Assembly (NCBI GenBank): GCA_030847615.1
Contig: JAUMIR010000015.1
Span: 1,133,501-1,197,500, forward strand
Direction of reading: 5' to 3'
Origin: Gambelia wislizenii
Taxonomy: Eukaryota; Chordata; Lepidosauria; Squamata; Crotaphytidae
DNA: 64,000 nt
The notes under the pieces are model-generated. The model was not told the origin of the DNA, did not search any database, and was given only the letters and a program-made list of their open reading frames with translations. The position numbers were made by a program, and so were the translations under genes. The first letter of the stretch is position 1. The number at the start of each line of letters is the position of its first letter. Below are positions 1 through 11,600 of this stretch, one piece after another.

Positions 1-65
1 ATAACCCTCTCAGAGTGGCTTTCAAATTGTTTTTAGCAATAACATTTACACATCTACACTCTACC

Positions 66-205
66 CATCTGCTGTGGTTTCTGCAACCGGACTTGTTTAT
101 CTTGGATTGGCCTTTTTAGTCATCAGCGCACTTGCAGAAAGCGTGGGATGAGTCCTTCCTGAATCTTCGTTTGCGAAGAAAAGCCAGAGAGAGAGAGAGA
201 GAAAT
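66..205 (+). mobile_element. RTE-type LINE, 3' end
   Basis: Matches the 3' untranslated tail of the long copy at 57485-60755: the ttctgcaaccgg and cttgcagaaagcg stretches and a terminal GA-repeat. Confidence 0.8.
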
Positions 206-520
206 GCAAGGCTCATTGGTGTCTGTTTGGCTAATGGTTGGTTGATGGGCCATTATCTGGTGGTAACCCCCCTGTCCCTCGGTGGAATTCCTTTGTAAGT
301 GTTGAGTTCAACCAACCATCAACAAACCATCATCCAAACAGACACTAACGAGCATATAAACCCCAGACATCCTCCTACCCAACCATTCTCTGAGGATGCT
401 AGCCACAGATGCAGGTGAGATGTCAGAGGGAGGCTATTCCAGAACACAGCCTCACTGCCTGGAAAAAAGCCAAGGAAAATCTATGGATACCAGCCGTGAA
501 AGCCTTCGATTTCATAATGA
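206..520. mobile_element. Penelope-like element tail, inverted halves
   Basis: 206-308 is the reverse complement of the Penelope fragment at about 5930-6032, while 309-520 reads forward with the ccaaccattctctg...gatgc...ccacagatgcagg block seen at 6119, 33012, 33213 and 33395. The head-to-head arrangement is typical of rearranged Penelope ends. Confidence 0.6.
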
Positions 521-892
521 AGAGTATTTACAGATATATGCAGCATTCCAAAGAAAAACATCTTCCCTATGTGATATCCAACACAGAACTGCTTCACACA
601 GTGAGATCCAAAACAGGACTTCTTCACACTGTGAAATCCAAAGCAGAACTGCTTAGCTCTCAGCCCAGCCCTGTGCCAGCTCAGCTCCTGGGCTCAGTCA
701 ATATTAATACATTTACCTCACCAATGACTGGGAGGATTACCTGGCTGTCAAGGTGAGACCTCAGAGGCCTCCTCCGAACTGTAGTCCAACAACATCTGAA
801 TTATCCTTGGCTTTGTGGGTGAGTTGGTTTCTCCTATTCCCTCAGACTGCAGGTCAGGGCACCATTTGATCTGGTGAAAGTTATACAGAATC
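521..892. other. Stretch without recognised gene
   Basis: Contains a short imperfect tandem array near 545-660 (three units around cacactgtgaaatccaaa). No splice-supported coding sequence or known repeat recognised. Confidence 0.4.
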
Positions 893-1031
893 ACCCCTTG
901 TTTGGAGATCTTTCAACAGATCTTGGATGGGGATTTTTCAGGAATGCTTGAGTTGTTTATCCCTCCATGGCAGAAGAGGTTGGACTAGATGGCCCTTGGG
1001 GGTCCCTTCCAACTCTAAGATGCTATGAAAC
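893..1031 (+). mobile_element. CR1 LINE 3' end
   Basis: Conserved CR1 3' block (ggttggactagatggccctt, then ccttccaactctaagatgctatg). Confidence 0.85.
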
Positions 1032-1165
1032 ATCAATATTCCTCTGAGGCTGAGAGAGAGCAACTTGGCCAAGGTCACCCAATGAGTTTCCATGGCTGAA
1101 TGGGGATTTGAACCAGAGCCCTCATCCATCAACTGAAGCCACTATGCCACATTGGCTCTTCATTG
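1032..1165 (-). mobile_element. tRNA-derived SINE fragment
   Basis: Reverse complement of the MIR-like SINE found throughout (cctctgaggctgagagag, aaggtcaccc, ggatttgaacc B-box region). Confidence 0.6.
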
Positions 1166-2149
1166 AGTAGACCCACCGAATCAATTAGTGAAGATGGTTC
1201 ACCATAGTAGTAAAAATCCCATTGATTTAATGGCTCTACTGTAGTTGCAACTAAGAACAGAATCAGAGTCTCAAAACTAGGCTATTAGCTAACGAAACCT
1301 AGAAAAAGTAGAAAAGGGAGAAAGGATCAATAAAGGAAACTGACGTTGAAAAGGAAAATTAAGATGTTAAAAATGAGGAGAGAAAATCAGGGAAGTCAGA
1401 ATGGAAGAAGGAAGGAATAGAAATCAGTAACGTAAGGGTAAAAACCAACTGGTTCTGGAAAACATGTTTAAAGAAAAAACAGATATGGAATGTTACTGAA
1501 ATATGGAAAAAGAAACAGATAAAATGTTTGTGCAAAGGGAAAACAAAGCAAGTAAATAAGATGAAGATATAGAAGGGGAATGAAATATGAAATATGTAAA
1601 TCTAATGCGTTCGGGTTTTTTGTATGAAACAATTTAATGTATCTGTAAGGATACATGTTGATTGTATGCAGTACAATTTAATTTTTTTTAAAAAAAAAGA
1701 TGTAAAGAAGAATGGTTTTATTTTACAAATCAGCCCATTCCTTGATCTGCGTTGTTTCTCTCTGCCCTTGCAGCTTGCTTGCAATGGAGGTGGTCTCTCT
1801 TGGACCAGCAAGAGAAGAAGACCCCAACACCATTCAAGAGGGTCATCCGATGAATGTCCATCCTCACGTAGAAACCAAACTGTGATTCCATCAGGGCCTT
1901 CTGGTATTTCATCATAAACAGATGGTGCTGACTGATTTTTTTTAATGTGAAAGACTCAGTCTACCTTTCCGATCTTGACCTCTCTCTGAGGCTGCTCAGC
2001 AACACATGTGTTTCGTTTTCATCTGTGAAATATTGGAGGTGTGCTGAGGCGGAAGGGACTTTTAACTTGAAGGATGCTTTCTTCTATTGGCCTATTTGAA
2101 AATAATCTTTTATATTTACAAATTGCTTTTATTTCTGCTATGTTTTTGT
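1166..2149. other. Purine-rich and unassigned stretch
   Basis: 1300-1600 is purine-rich with no coding signal. 1800-1915 shares a short block (gattccatcagggccttctgg) with 4011-4033, so both belong to an unrecognised repeat. No gene seen. Confidence 0.4.
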
Positions 2150-2225
2150 GTTGTTTTAATATAAGCTGCTTTGAGTCCCATTTGGGGAAAGGGAAAGTCA
2201 AGATAAAAATGGAATAAACCAATAC
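2150..2225 (+). mobile_element. SINE/LINE 3' tail
   Basis: Tail of the type ataagctgctttgagtccc...aaagtcaagataaaaatggaataaa, as in squamate SINEs mobilised by RTE/BovB LINEs. Confidence 0.5.
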
Positions 2226-2448
2226 TCTGACAAGGGGAGTAAGGTTGGAGCAGTGGCATCTTTAGGGCTGGGGTCACCCAGTGTGGTAATTCATAGTGTT
2301 TCTCCCTCATTGCCCCCCTCCCCTACCAGACCATACAGAATTCATAATAATGGTTTTTGTACTAAAGTTACAATGGGGTGGAGCTCAGGAAGATTGCTGT
2401 TTTCCAACACCCTTCCTTTGTGCCTAGCCCTGTCCTTGTGCTCTTTCC

Positions 2449-2584
2449 ATAGAATCATAGAGTTGAAAGAGACCTCAAGGGCCATCCAGTCCAACCCCAT
2501 TCTGCCATGCAGGAAGACACAATCAAAGCATTCCTGAAAGATGGCCATCCAGCCTCTGCTTAAAAACCTCCAAAGAAGGAGGAG
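2449..2584 (-). mobile_element. CR1 3' end, minus
   Basis: Starts with catagaatcatagagttgaaagagacc and reads into the 3' coding end (ccagcctctgcttaaaaacc). It abuts a plus-strand CR1 at 2585. Confidence 0.85.
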
Positions 2585-2825
2585 GAACATCCCAGGAACA
2601 GAGATTCCACCTCAACATTAGGAGGAACTTTTTGACAGTAAGAGCTGTTCGGCAGTGGAACACACTCCCTCGGAGCGTGGTGGGGTCTCCTTCCTTGGAG
2701 GTCTTTAAACAGAGGCTGGATGGCCATCTGTCGGGGATGCTTTGATCAAGATTTCCTGCGTGGCAGAATGGGGTTGGACTGGATGGCCCTCGTGGTCTCT
2801 TCCAACTCTGCAATTCTATGATTCT
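2585..2825 (+). mobile_element. CR1 3' end, plus
   Basis: Encodes the C-terminal CR1 reverse-transcriptase region ([34 protein letters not shown]) and ends in ctctgcaattctatgattct. Confidence 0.9.
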
Positions 2826-3310
2826 AAGGAGACCACCACACTCCCAGGCAATGTGTTCCACTTACGAACAGCTCTTACCATCAGGAAGTCCTTCCTAATG
2901 TTTAGGTGGAATCTCTTTTCCTGGAGTTTGAACCCATTGCTCCGTGTTCCAGTCTCTGGAGCATCAGAAAACAAGCTTGCTCCATCCTCAGTGTGACATC
3001 CCTTCAAAGACTTAAACATGGCCTCTCAACCTTCTCTTCTCCAGGCTAAACATACCCAGCTCCCTAAGCCACTCCTCATAGGGCATCATAGCTTCCAGAC
3101 CTCCCATCATCCTGGTCACCCTCCTCTGGACATCTTCCAGCTTCTCAGTATCCTTCCTGAATTGTGGTGCCCAGAAATGGACACAATATCCAGGTGAGGT
3201 CTGACCAAGGCAGAATAGAGTGGCACTATGACTTCCCTTGATCTAGACACTGGACTCCTATTGATGCAGCCTAGAATCGTATTGGCTTTTTTAGTTGCTG
3301 GATAGGCAGC
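2826..3310 (-). mobile_element. CR1 3' part, minus, older copy
   Basis: Diverged CR1 with the same C-terminal protein region and the upstream [21 protein letters not shown] block. It forms an inverted triplet with its two neighbours. Confidence 0.85.
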
Positions 3311-3830
3311 GAAAAACATTTTTGATACATGAATGGACAGAGAATCACCACTTCCAGCGCTGAATTGAAAGCTGCCATTAGCCAAGATTCCCAGCAAACT
3401 ATACAAAGTGCTGTTTGAACAGACTATGCTCTGACCAAGTAGACCTCAAGCCTATCTAGGGTTAGCGATTAGCATGGGGAAACGGCTTGCTCTTCTTACC
3501 AAATGTGGATGAGACCTGGATGTGGAGGCAGACACAGCTTCAGTACTGACCCATTATCAGGTCCCTGGTGCTGTTTGCTATTTAGAATGCTGTTTGTACT
3601 TAGGTAGCTGGGATATGTAGTAGTTAGCATTACTAGGCCTGTGCTTCATGTTGCCAATGACCTGACATGAGCAGAAGGCATGACAATAAAGTTTTCTTCA
3701 ATGAAGCTGGTTGGGCGTGTGAGTAGGTGTTGACAGAGTTCAACCAGAGTGTACATCTTTTAAAATGCATATAAAATTTAGCATATAGTCCTCTCCTGGA
3801 CCACTAAAAGAATGCACATTGGAAACTGCT
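3311..3830. other. Stretch without recognised gene
   Basis: No open frame, splice signal or repeat that I can name. Confidence 0.3.
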
Positions 3831-3957
3831 TAATGCAGTGTAGATGTGTAAATTGCTATAGCTTAAAAAGCAAAATTGTAAGCCGCTCTGATAGCCATTG
3901 TGGCTGAAGGGTGGGGTATAAATACCTAAATCAATAAATACATAAATAAAAATAAGA
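3831..3957 (+). mobile_element. SINE/LINE 3' tail with AATA repeats
   Basis: gtaagccgctctgatagcc...gggtggggtataaatacc followed by AATA/AATAAATA repeats, the usual end of squamate SINEs that share an RTE tail. Confidence 0.55.
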
Positions 3958-4444
3958 AGCTCTGCTGGTTTGGTTTATACATGTCCATCACCACGTACAA
4001 ACCAAACCATGATTCCATCAGGGCCTTCTGGCATTTCTTCAGAAGCTGAAGAGTTTTTAAAATATGAAATGCTTCGGCTTGCTGCTGGCGGTTTAAATTA
4101 TTTTTATTTTATTTTTATTTTTAAAAAACCAACACTACAGGAAATCACAGAGAAGTCTGCAAAACAATGAGATGGGTACATACAAGGGGAATGGTCAGAA
4201 ATCAGGCCAGCAGGACATTTGGGGGAGGAGTTTTGGCTTTGTTCAGAAGAACAAGAAAGTTGGGATGAAACGGACCAACAAGCACTGATTGACTTCTCTT
4301 TCTCCAAATGGATATTTGCACTTTTTCATGGCAGCTATTGGTATTTTGCACAGAGAATGAAGATGAGCTAAAAAATCTTTTGTCTGTCTGTTCTTTAAAA
4401 GCTTTTATTGATAGTGAAAGGCCAAGAGAAATCATCTACAAAAT

Positions 4445-5101
4445 TGTTTTAAAGCATGTAACTATACTGTTATATCTGTCTATTCTCCTTTATGGGTCCG
4501 AAACATGGGTCACCTATGGCCACCACTTACAACTCCTTGAACGCTTCCATCAGCGCTGTTTATGCACAATCCTAAATATACACTGGACTGACTCTGTGAC
4601 GAATGTTGCTGTCCTTGAGCAAGCAGGGATCACCAGCATGGAGGCCATGATATTGAGAACACAGCTGCGCTGGGCAGGGTACGTTTCTAGGATGGAGGAC
4701 CATCGCCTCCCCAAAATAGTACTCTACAGTGAACTCGCCACGGGTCAGAGTAAGAGGGTCGCTCCAAAAAAGCGATACAAGGACTCCCTGAAACAACATC
4801 TCAGGCTCGGCCAAATTGATCACCAAGAGTGGTCCGCCCTGGCCTCACATCGGGAGGCATGGAGACGCACTATCCACAATGCGGCAGCCTTATTTGAGAA
4901 CTCACGCCGAACAGGTCTTGAAGAGAAATGACAATGCAGAAAGAATCAGAACCTGGAAACATCACCCAAGGAGACCTTCTGCTGTGCTTTTTGCAACTGG
5001 ACTTGTTTATCTCGGATTGGCCTTTTTAGTCATCAGTGCGCTTGCAGAAAGCGCGGGATGCATCCTTCCTGAATCTTCATTTGCAAAGAAAAGCCAGAGA
5101 T
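4445..5101 (+). mobile_element. RTE-type LINE, 3' coding end and tail
   Basis: Encodes the C-terminal block (SILLYGSETWVTYGHH, LRWAGYVSRMEDHRLPK, RYKDSLKQHLRLGQIDHQ) ending at 4931, then the 3' tail to ttgcaaagaaaagccagaga. 5' truncated. Confidence 0.85.
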
Positions 5102-5529
5102 ATAACTACACATAGTATTCATACAATATTTAATATGTAGAACTTGTATCATATAACCCAATAATTACAGAGCAATATTGACAATTGAGAAATATACAGT
5201 ATCAGTAATTACATATACAGCATCACAGTAACATTGTATGTTCTTCAAATGTTACATACAGAGAAGTAACCACAATGTTTTAGGTATAGTAATATTTAAA
5301 AATAGCGTGAGAAATCCTATACAGAATGAAGCAAAAGCCTATCACTTCACATCCACTTGGGCAGCACACTATTATTACCTTTGCATTTCAATCACCCATG
5401 CTGCTCTCGTTCCACTAGTGGGTCTTCTTATTCACAGCCAAGCCGTAAATTGACCTGTCATTCAATTTCTGTATCAGAATGATGTGCATGTGAAAAGAGG
5501 ATCTCACAGCTGTAGACCCAAACGATCTA
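5102..5529. other. AT-rich stretch without gene
   Basis: AT-rich, no coding signal; lies between an RTE tail and a Penelope fragment. Confidence 0.3.
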
Positions 5530-6256
5530 CAGAGCAACCAAGAAAATCCAATAAATGCTACGCTCAGTGAAGGACAAAAGAGACCCTCTCACAGCCGCAG
5601 GAGTTTACCGCATACCATGCAGCTGTGGACAAGTTTACATAGGGACCACTAAATGCAGTGTGCAAACATGAATCAAGGAATGTGAGAGACACTGCAGACT
5701 GGGCCAGCCAGAAAAATCAGCAGCAGCAGAACATGTTTATAAACCAACCTGGACACAAAATGTTATTTAAAAAGAGAAATTCTGGACCGGGCCCACAACT
5801 ATCATGTCAGAATGCACAGAGAAGCTATTGAAATCCACAAACATCTGGACAACTTCAACAGGAAAGAAGAAACCCTCAAAGTAAACAAAATATGGCTACC
5901 AGTCTTGAAGAACAATAGAATAAAAACCCAACACTTACAAAGGAATTCCACCCAGGGACAGGGGGATTCCCAGCAGATAATGGCCCATCAACCAACCATT
6001 AGCCAAACAGACACCAACAAGCCTTGCATTTCTATACCCAGAAACTAACCATTCAATTACACAAATTTACATACCTCCCCAACAGGGGTTCACAGCATAT
6101 ACACTCCACACACACACCTACACAACCATTCTCTGGAGATGCCAGCCACAGAGGCAGGCGAAACATCAGAAAGAAACTCTTCCAGAACACGGCCTCACAG
6201 CCCGGAAAAAAACCCAAGGAAAATCCATAGATGTTAGCCATGAAAGCCTTCGACTT
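5530..6256 (+). mobile_element. Penelope-like retroelement, GIY-YIG endonuclease region and 3' end
   Basis: Reading with frameshifts, 5575-5870 encodes a GIY-YIG nuclease module: G-V-Y-R-I-P-C-S-C-G-Q-V-Y-I-G-T-T, then E-C-E-R-H-C-R-L-G-Q and the R-A-H-N-Y-H-V-R-M-H-R-E-A-I-E-I stretch of Penelope elements. 3' untranslated sequence follows, including the ccaaccattctctggagatgcc block. The copy is degraded (in-frame stops near 5672 and 5770). Confidence 0.75.
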
Positions 6257-6293
6257 CACATCCAGCCTCTGTTTAAAAACCTCCAAAGAAGGT
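6257..6293 (-). mobile_element. CR1 scrap
   Basis: catccagcctctgtttaaaa and acctccaaagaagg, the minus-strand CR1 C-terminal block, cut on both sides. Confidence 0.5.
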
Positions 6294-6507
6294 TTTTTAA
6301 GCATAGTAGTGGGGTATCTACAAAGGAATACCTCTTTGTCAATTTCCCAAGAAACCTCTAGCAAGAGCATGCTGCAGTCTAGTACAGCCAAAACTTCTAC
6401 CATTGTAATGGAAAAGTTTTCCAAAGTCAGATCCACTTCATCCCTAACTAGATTTCTAACTAGATTTCTTTTGCTCCAGAGAACATGAACCAATGGGTAG
6501 AAATTTA

Positions 6508-6653
6508 CAAGGAACGAGATTCCACCCAAATATTAGGAAGACCTTCTTGGCCATATTTCAGGAGTGCTTTAGCTGTATATTCCTGCGTGGCAGCATGGGG
6601 TTGGACTAGATGGCCCTTGGGGTCCCTTCCAATTCTATAGTTCTATGATTACA
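6508..6653 (+). mobile_element. CR1 3' end
   Basis: gattccacccaaatattagg, ggttggactagatggccctt and a final tctatagttctatgatt. Confidence 0.8.
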
Positions 6654-6990
6654 AACACAGTTTTTATCCCTCTGTCTTGAGGAGAACCAACAGACTTCCA
6701 TACAAGCTCAGCCCATCAGTTACGAATGAGCTGCTGTGACATAAAGAGGTCTCTAGATGGTGGTAGTATCTAAGAAATCCTACCACTTTCTCTTTTACAG
6801 TCTTCTTTTCCCTTCAAAAGATGATGCTTTCACTTACTCTGCCTTGGCCAAGGCTTGTTGCTTTCTCCTGTAAATGTTGAACTGGTCCTCTCAGGGCAGG
6901 ATAAACCAGATGGATGCCATGCCTGAGAGAAGGCCCTTCTCCCCGAAAGCTCAAAACAATAACTCTACTTCCTAAATATAAAAACCTATA

Positions 6991-7182
6991 CAGTTGTCCC
7001 TTCACATTCGCTGGGGTTTGGTTCCAGGACCCCCGTGGATACCAAAATCCGTGGATACTCAAGTCCCATGATATGCAACAGCATAGCAAAATGGTGTCCC
7101 TTATGTAAGATGGCAAAATCTAGATTTGCTTTTTGAAATATTATTTTTTAAGAGTATTTTCAATTAAGTATTTCAATCCAAA
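6991..7182. mobile_element. Tigger-like MITE, right end lost
   Basis: Starts TA|CAGTTGTCCCTTCACATTCG. The internal block (aagatggcaaaatctagatttgc) is shared with complete copies at 7183 and 29740. Confidence 0.7.
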
Positions 7183-7419
7183 TATAATTGTCCCTTCATA
7201 TTAGCTGGGGTTTGGTTCCAGGACCCCATTTCATGGATACCAAAATCCGTGAATACTCAAGTCCCGTTCTATGCAATGGCATAGCAAAATGGTGTCCCTG
7301 ATATAAGATGGCAAAATCAAGGTTTGCTTTTGGGATTATTATTTTTTTAAGAATATTTTCAAGCCGTGAATTCTTAAAACTGTGAATGCCAAATCTGTGA
7401 ATGCGGAGGGACAGCTGTA
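7183..7419. mobile_element. Tigger-like MITE, near complete
   Basis: Inverted ends: left attgtcccttcatattagc, right gaatgcggagggacagctgta, with TA at the boundaries. A palindromic TcMar/Tigger-type non-autonomous element. Confidence 0.7.
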
Positions 7420-7699
7420 GTACTGGTATCCTCACTTTGCTGCTTCTGGTAGTCAGAAAAGGGTTTGGATGTTTTAAACAACAACCCTCAGTTGGCTTCC
7501 TTTTTACTAAATTAGTCAATTTATCTAATTCTGCTAAGCCTATACCTTTTCCATCCTTTATCCAGTATCTTATTCATTTTCCAATACCTGTCGTGAACCA
7601 ATCTCACAGCTATTACCATATGAGTGATCAAATTCCTATGTTCTCACTCTCTTCTGTTTTCAAGGTTTATCATATTTAGAAGATGTAACTCCAGTCTTA

Positions 7700-7923
7700 G
7701 GAGATTTTCAGACAACACTGTTATAGTGTTACTATTCCACTTTATTTGCTATGGCTGCCTCCTCTTGAATCCTGGGATTTGCAGTTTAGGGAGGGGCATT
7801 TACAACTCTCAGCCAGAGAGATCTTAGGCCTCACTAAACTACAAACCCCAGAATTCCACAGGAGGATGCCAGAGCAGTTAAAGTGGAATAGTAACACTAT
7901 AACAGTGTAGTCTGAAAATCTCC
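7700..7923. mobile_element. Harbinger-like MITE with TTA target duplication
   Basis: Terminal inverted repeats begin GGAGATTTTCAGAC and extend through the actgttatagtgttac block. TTA flanks both ends (7697-7699 and 7924-7926), the 3-bp TWA duplication typical of PIF/Harbinger. Confidence 0.75.
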
Positions 7924-8110
7924 TTAGAGCTAATTCAATTCCTCAAATATTTTGCATCCGTTCCCTGATTTTTTTTTTCTGCCAGTAATTCCTGGCTTTT
8001 TGACATCTCCACCATAAACGATAAAAAGACCTGGTTTGTTTTGTTTTTTTTGCATGAGTTGCTGTTATTTCTGAAGCAACATTTCCAAACTCGCCTCCTG
8101 TGTCTCCTCT

Positions 8111-8310
8111 TCCACTGCCCAATAATCCTGGCTGTGGAGAGGTTCCTCTTCATGCTTTGCAGAATCCTGCCTGCCTGCCATTTCTGCACTTCTTGTTCTT
8201 CGTGCTACCCACAATGTCTCCATGATGCTCAAGCGGATGCTGTTGAGAAGTTGTTGGTTTGAGGTCCCGTCTGCCACGACACCTCTGCAAGATGGTATGT
8301 GTGTGTGGCC
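8111..8310 (+). repeat. 200-bp repeat of unknown family (left edge of duplication)
   Basis: Recurs from 15511 (cut at the duplication joint) and, with few changes, at 24470-24713 beside a Gypsy LTR. It ends near the tgtgtgtgtggcc stretch. I do not recognise it; it is probably an interspersed repeat. Confidence 0.5.
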
Positions 8311-8597
8311 GCCACACCTCTCCAGCCACCCTTGTTTTGCTGCACCAGAAAGGAAAGAAACAAAGCCTCATGGTGGTAGAAGTTGTGAGAAGGGAAATGA
8401 TGCTCCTCTCATGAATCAAAGTGAGAAGGCGGCTGGCCGAGTCGAGGGCCCCATAGAGGAAAGTATTGTGGTTCGAAAGGCTGAAAGCAAAGCAGGGCTG
8501 TTCAAAGAGTACAGAAGAGACACCTAAAGACATCTGGTGGACAAGAGCCTTTCTGCTTCAGCTTGTAAGAAGGGGGTTGAGAAGACGGAGGGAGAGA

Positions 8598-8652
8598 ATG
8601 GATTTCCCCAGCTCTTGGCTTCCAATCTTGCTCTTACCTCTCCTGTCCCCAG
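8598..8652 (+). CDS. Copy A exon 1, signal peptide
   Basis: ATG followed by 17 further codons and one base (phase 1), with a leucine-rich hydrophobic core (SWLPILLLPLL), then donor CAG|gtgagt. This is the usual short first coding exon of SLAM-family genes. I took the ATG at 8598 because upstream in-frame codons belong to non-conserved duplicated sequence and the hydrophobic core follows directly. Confidence 0.72.
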
Positions 8653-11600
8653 GTGAGTGGTGGGTGGAGGAAAACAGGGACAGGGGAGAAGAATTTCAGC
8701 TCATTTCATGGTTCATGAGAGACCAGAAGCCCTGCAAGGAACAGCTGAGGGAGTTGGGAAGGTTTGGCCTGGAGAAGAGAAAAGATATTATATAATAATA
8801 ATAAAATTTTATTTCTATCCCGCCCCTCTGCAACACAATCGGGGTGGCTTACAATATAAAAACTCCATAGTTGCAGTACCCTAGCCCACCCACCCCTTAA
8901 AATAATATTAAATTATAATAATTATAATTATTGAGGTGGGATCATAGAATTGTAGAATTGGAAGAGACTCCAAGGGCCATCCAGTCCAACCCCCTTCTGC
9001 CATGCAGGAAGACACAACCAAAGCATTCCTGAAATGCCCTTCTAAATTCTGTTTCAAGACCTCCAAAGATGGAGACTCCACCACACTCCCAGGCAGTGCA
9101 TTCCACTTCTGAACAGCTCTTACCCTCAGGAAGTTCTTCCTAATAATGTTTAGGTGGAATTTCTTTTCTTGTAGTTTGAGTCCATTGCTCCATGTCCTAG
9201 TCTCTGGAGCAGCAGAAAATAAGCTTGCTCTTTCTTCCATATGACATCCTTTCAAATATTTCATAGAATCATAGAATCCTAGAGTTGGAAGAGACCGCCA
9301 AGGGCCATCTAGTCCAACCCCATTCTGCCATGCAAGAATAAACAATCCAAGCATTCCCGACAGATGGCCGTCTAGCCTCTGTTCAAAAACCTCCAAAGAA
9401 GGAGACTCCACCACGCTCCCAGGCAGCAGTATTTTCCAATTCCAAACAATTCTTACCATCTGGAAGTTCTTCCTAATGTTCAGGCAGAATTTCTTTTCCT
9501 GCAGTTTGAATCAGTTGTCAGCTGTCAGTGAATATGATATTTGTTTGTTGCTGAGTGCCTTCAAGCCATTTCAGAGTTATGGTGATCCTGAGGAAAACCT
9601 ATCACAGGATTTCCTTGGCAAGATTTCTTTTAGGGGGTTTGCCATGGCCTTCCACTGAGGCTGAGAGTGTGTGACCTACCCAAGGTCACCTAGCAGGTTT
9701 CCTTGGCCAAGCAAGGATTCGAAACCTGTTCTCCCAGAGTCCTAGTTCAATACTCAAACTATGAAACTCTCAAAATAGTTTTTCCCCCCAGCAAGATTTA
9801 TTATTCAGAATCCAGGTTTTGAAGAAACTGTAGTTGAGGAAGAGAAGATCCAGATGAACCTAAAACCTCCCAACAATGATTATCATGGCAAAGACAGACT
9901 GCTGGGTTTTGTTGTTTCATGACATGGAAACAGCCAGAAAGGAAGCAGAAAAGAGCATCATATCCATGCCAGAGAGGAAGCTCAGGAGGAGAGTGGCTGT
10001 GTTTTTAAAAGTGATGGATAAATTACCCACGAATTATAACATTATTTTTAAAAACTCGTATCTTAAGCAAAGGAGGTTCAGAGGTAGAATGCCACACCTT
10101 ATTCCTCCTGGGTTTTCCTCACATTGGGAAAACAAAGATAGCAATGGAACAACCTGATTTTGTTAGTGTTGAAAGGTCCTTTTCCCCCACCCACCCCCAG
10201 TGGCTTTGTAAAGTTGCTCAGGAGCAATGCTGCTGTTATTTAAAACTTTGTGGATTAATTTTTGGTTACATTTGTCAAGGAGAAGTCTGCTTGCAAAACA
10301 CTGGCCAGTTTGGGTCTATGGTAAGGCATTATGTATTACTTTTTTTATATAGCAATGCATAACCTAGGAGACATCCAGACTTTCCAAGGTTATACTGGTT
10401 TAAAATAAGCTAACCTGGGGAGCTGGTATGAAATGTTTCTGATTGTACCAGGAGCAGGCAGAAAAATATTTTGGGGTAATCAAAATAAAATAAAGCCAAA
10501 ATAAAATTGGAAATAAGAGGGGCGGGGGAGGAAACCTGGGATATTCTGGTTTTATTAATCTCTCTGGATGTGCCCTCGGTCTCACATTCGCATATTCAGC
10601 AGGGCTTTGGGGCAGGAAACTCTCAAGCAGAAATTTCTATCCTATCTAACATTTTTGGCTTTTCTTTTCTCTCCCCGCACACCCATTTCTACCATTTTTA
10701 AAGGTGTCATAAGTGATCCAGTACAGATGCCTCACTATCAGGTCAATGGGATGCTGGGGGGATCAGTCTTGCTGCCTGTCAGGAACATTTCCTCATCAGA
10801 AAAAGTGGAAAAAATAGAATGGAACTTCCAGCCGCAACCTGGCACAGGATTGTTCATTGCTGAATTCAGAGATGGGAGATTGGAGCGCCCTTACTCCGAA
10901 GACCGGTTTGGGCTGCGGTTGGAACTGGCTGACGAGACCACGCTGAGGATCCGAAATTTGGAGAAAGAGGATGGTGGAGTCTATGAGGCTCATGTTAGAC
11001 TTCATCCAGCAAACTTTCACAAGCACCAGTTCCACCTCATAGTCTATGGTAAGTAAATATTGCACCACAACCTGCTACTCTGTTCCTTACAGGATTTTCC
11101 CAACAGACCTCCATGGAGATTCACATCAGGATGAGAAAAACTCTCTTCTTTTCCTCATGTTTTTATAGCTAGTTTGTGAGATTATTTTTAGTCCTTCCTG
11201 CTTGGAAATTTGCACATACTTATTCCAAAAGGTACACATTTTTGTATGAGTCTTTCTCCATTCACCAAATTATGTTTGCATGCATATTTCCCCACCAGAT
11301 GTATCCCTATTTACTGGTACAGCCTCATGCCAAGGCACCATGTCTTTGAGAAATGGATAGATTTCATTAGCCCCCACTCCTGGGAGAAGTGGAATGAATC
11401 TTTTCATAAGAAAACACAAAACAGAAATACGATCTCTATTTCCATCTCTAAGTGGCTTGCTAATGCTCATATCAGGCTTCATAGAATCATAGAATCATAG
11501 AATTGCAGAGTTGGAAGAGACCCCGAGGGTCATCCAGTCCAACCCCATTCTGCCACGCAGGAAATCTTGATCAAAGCATCCCCAACTTCCATCAGCAAAG

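Noticed and set aside
1730..1915. Short minus-strand frame (QKALMESQFGFYVRMD) as a gene fragment
   Set aside because: A related block recurs near 3970-4060 without a conserved frame; most likely an unrecognised repeat.
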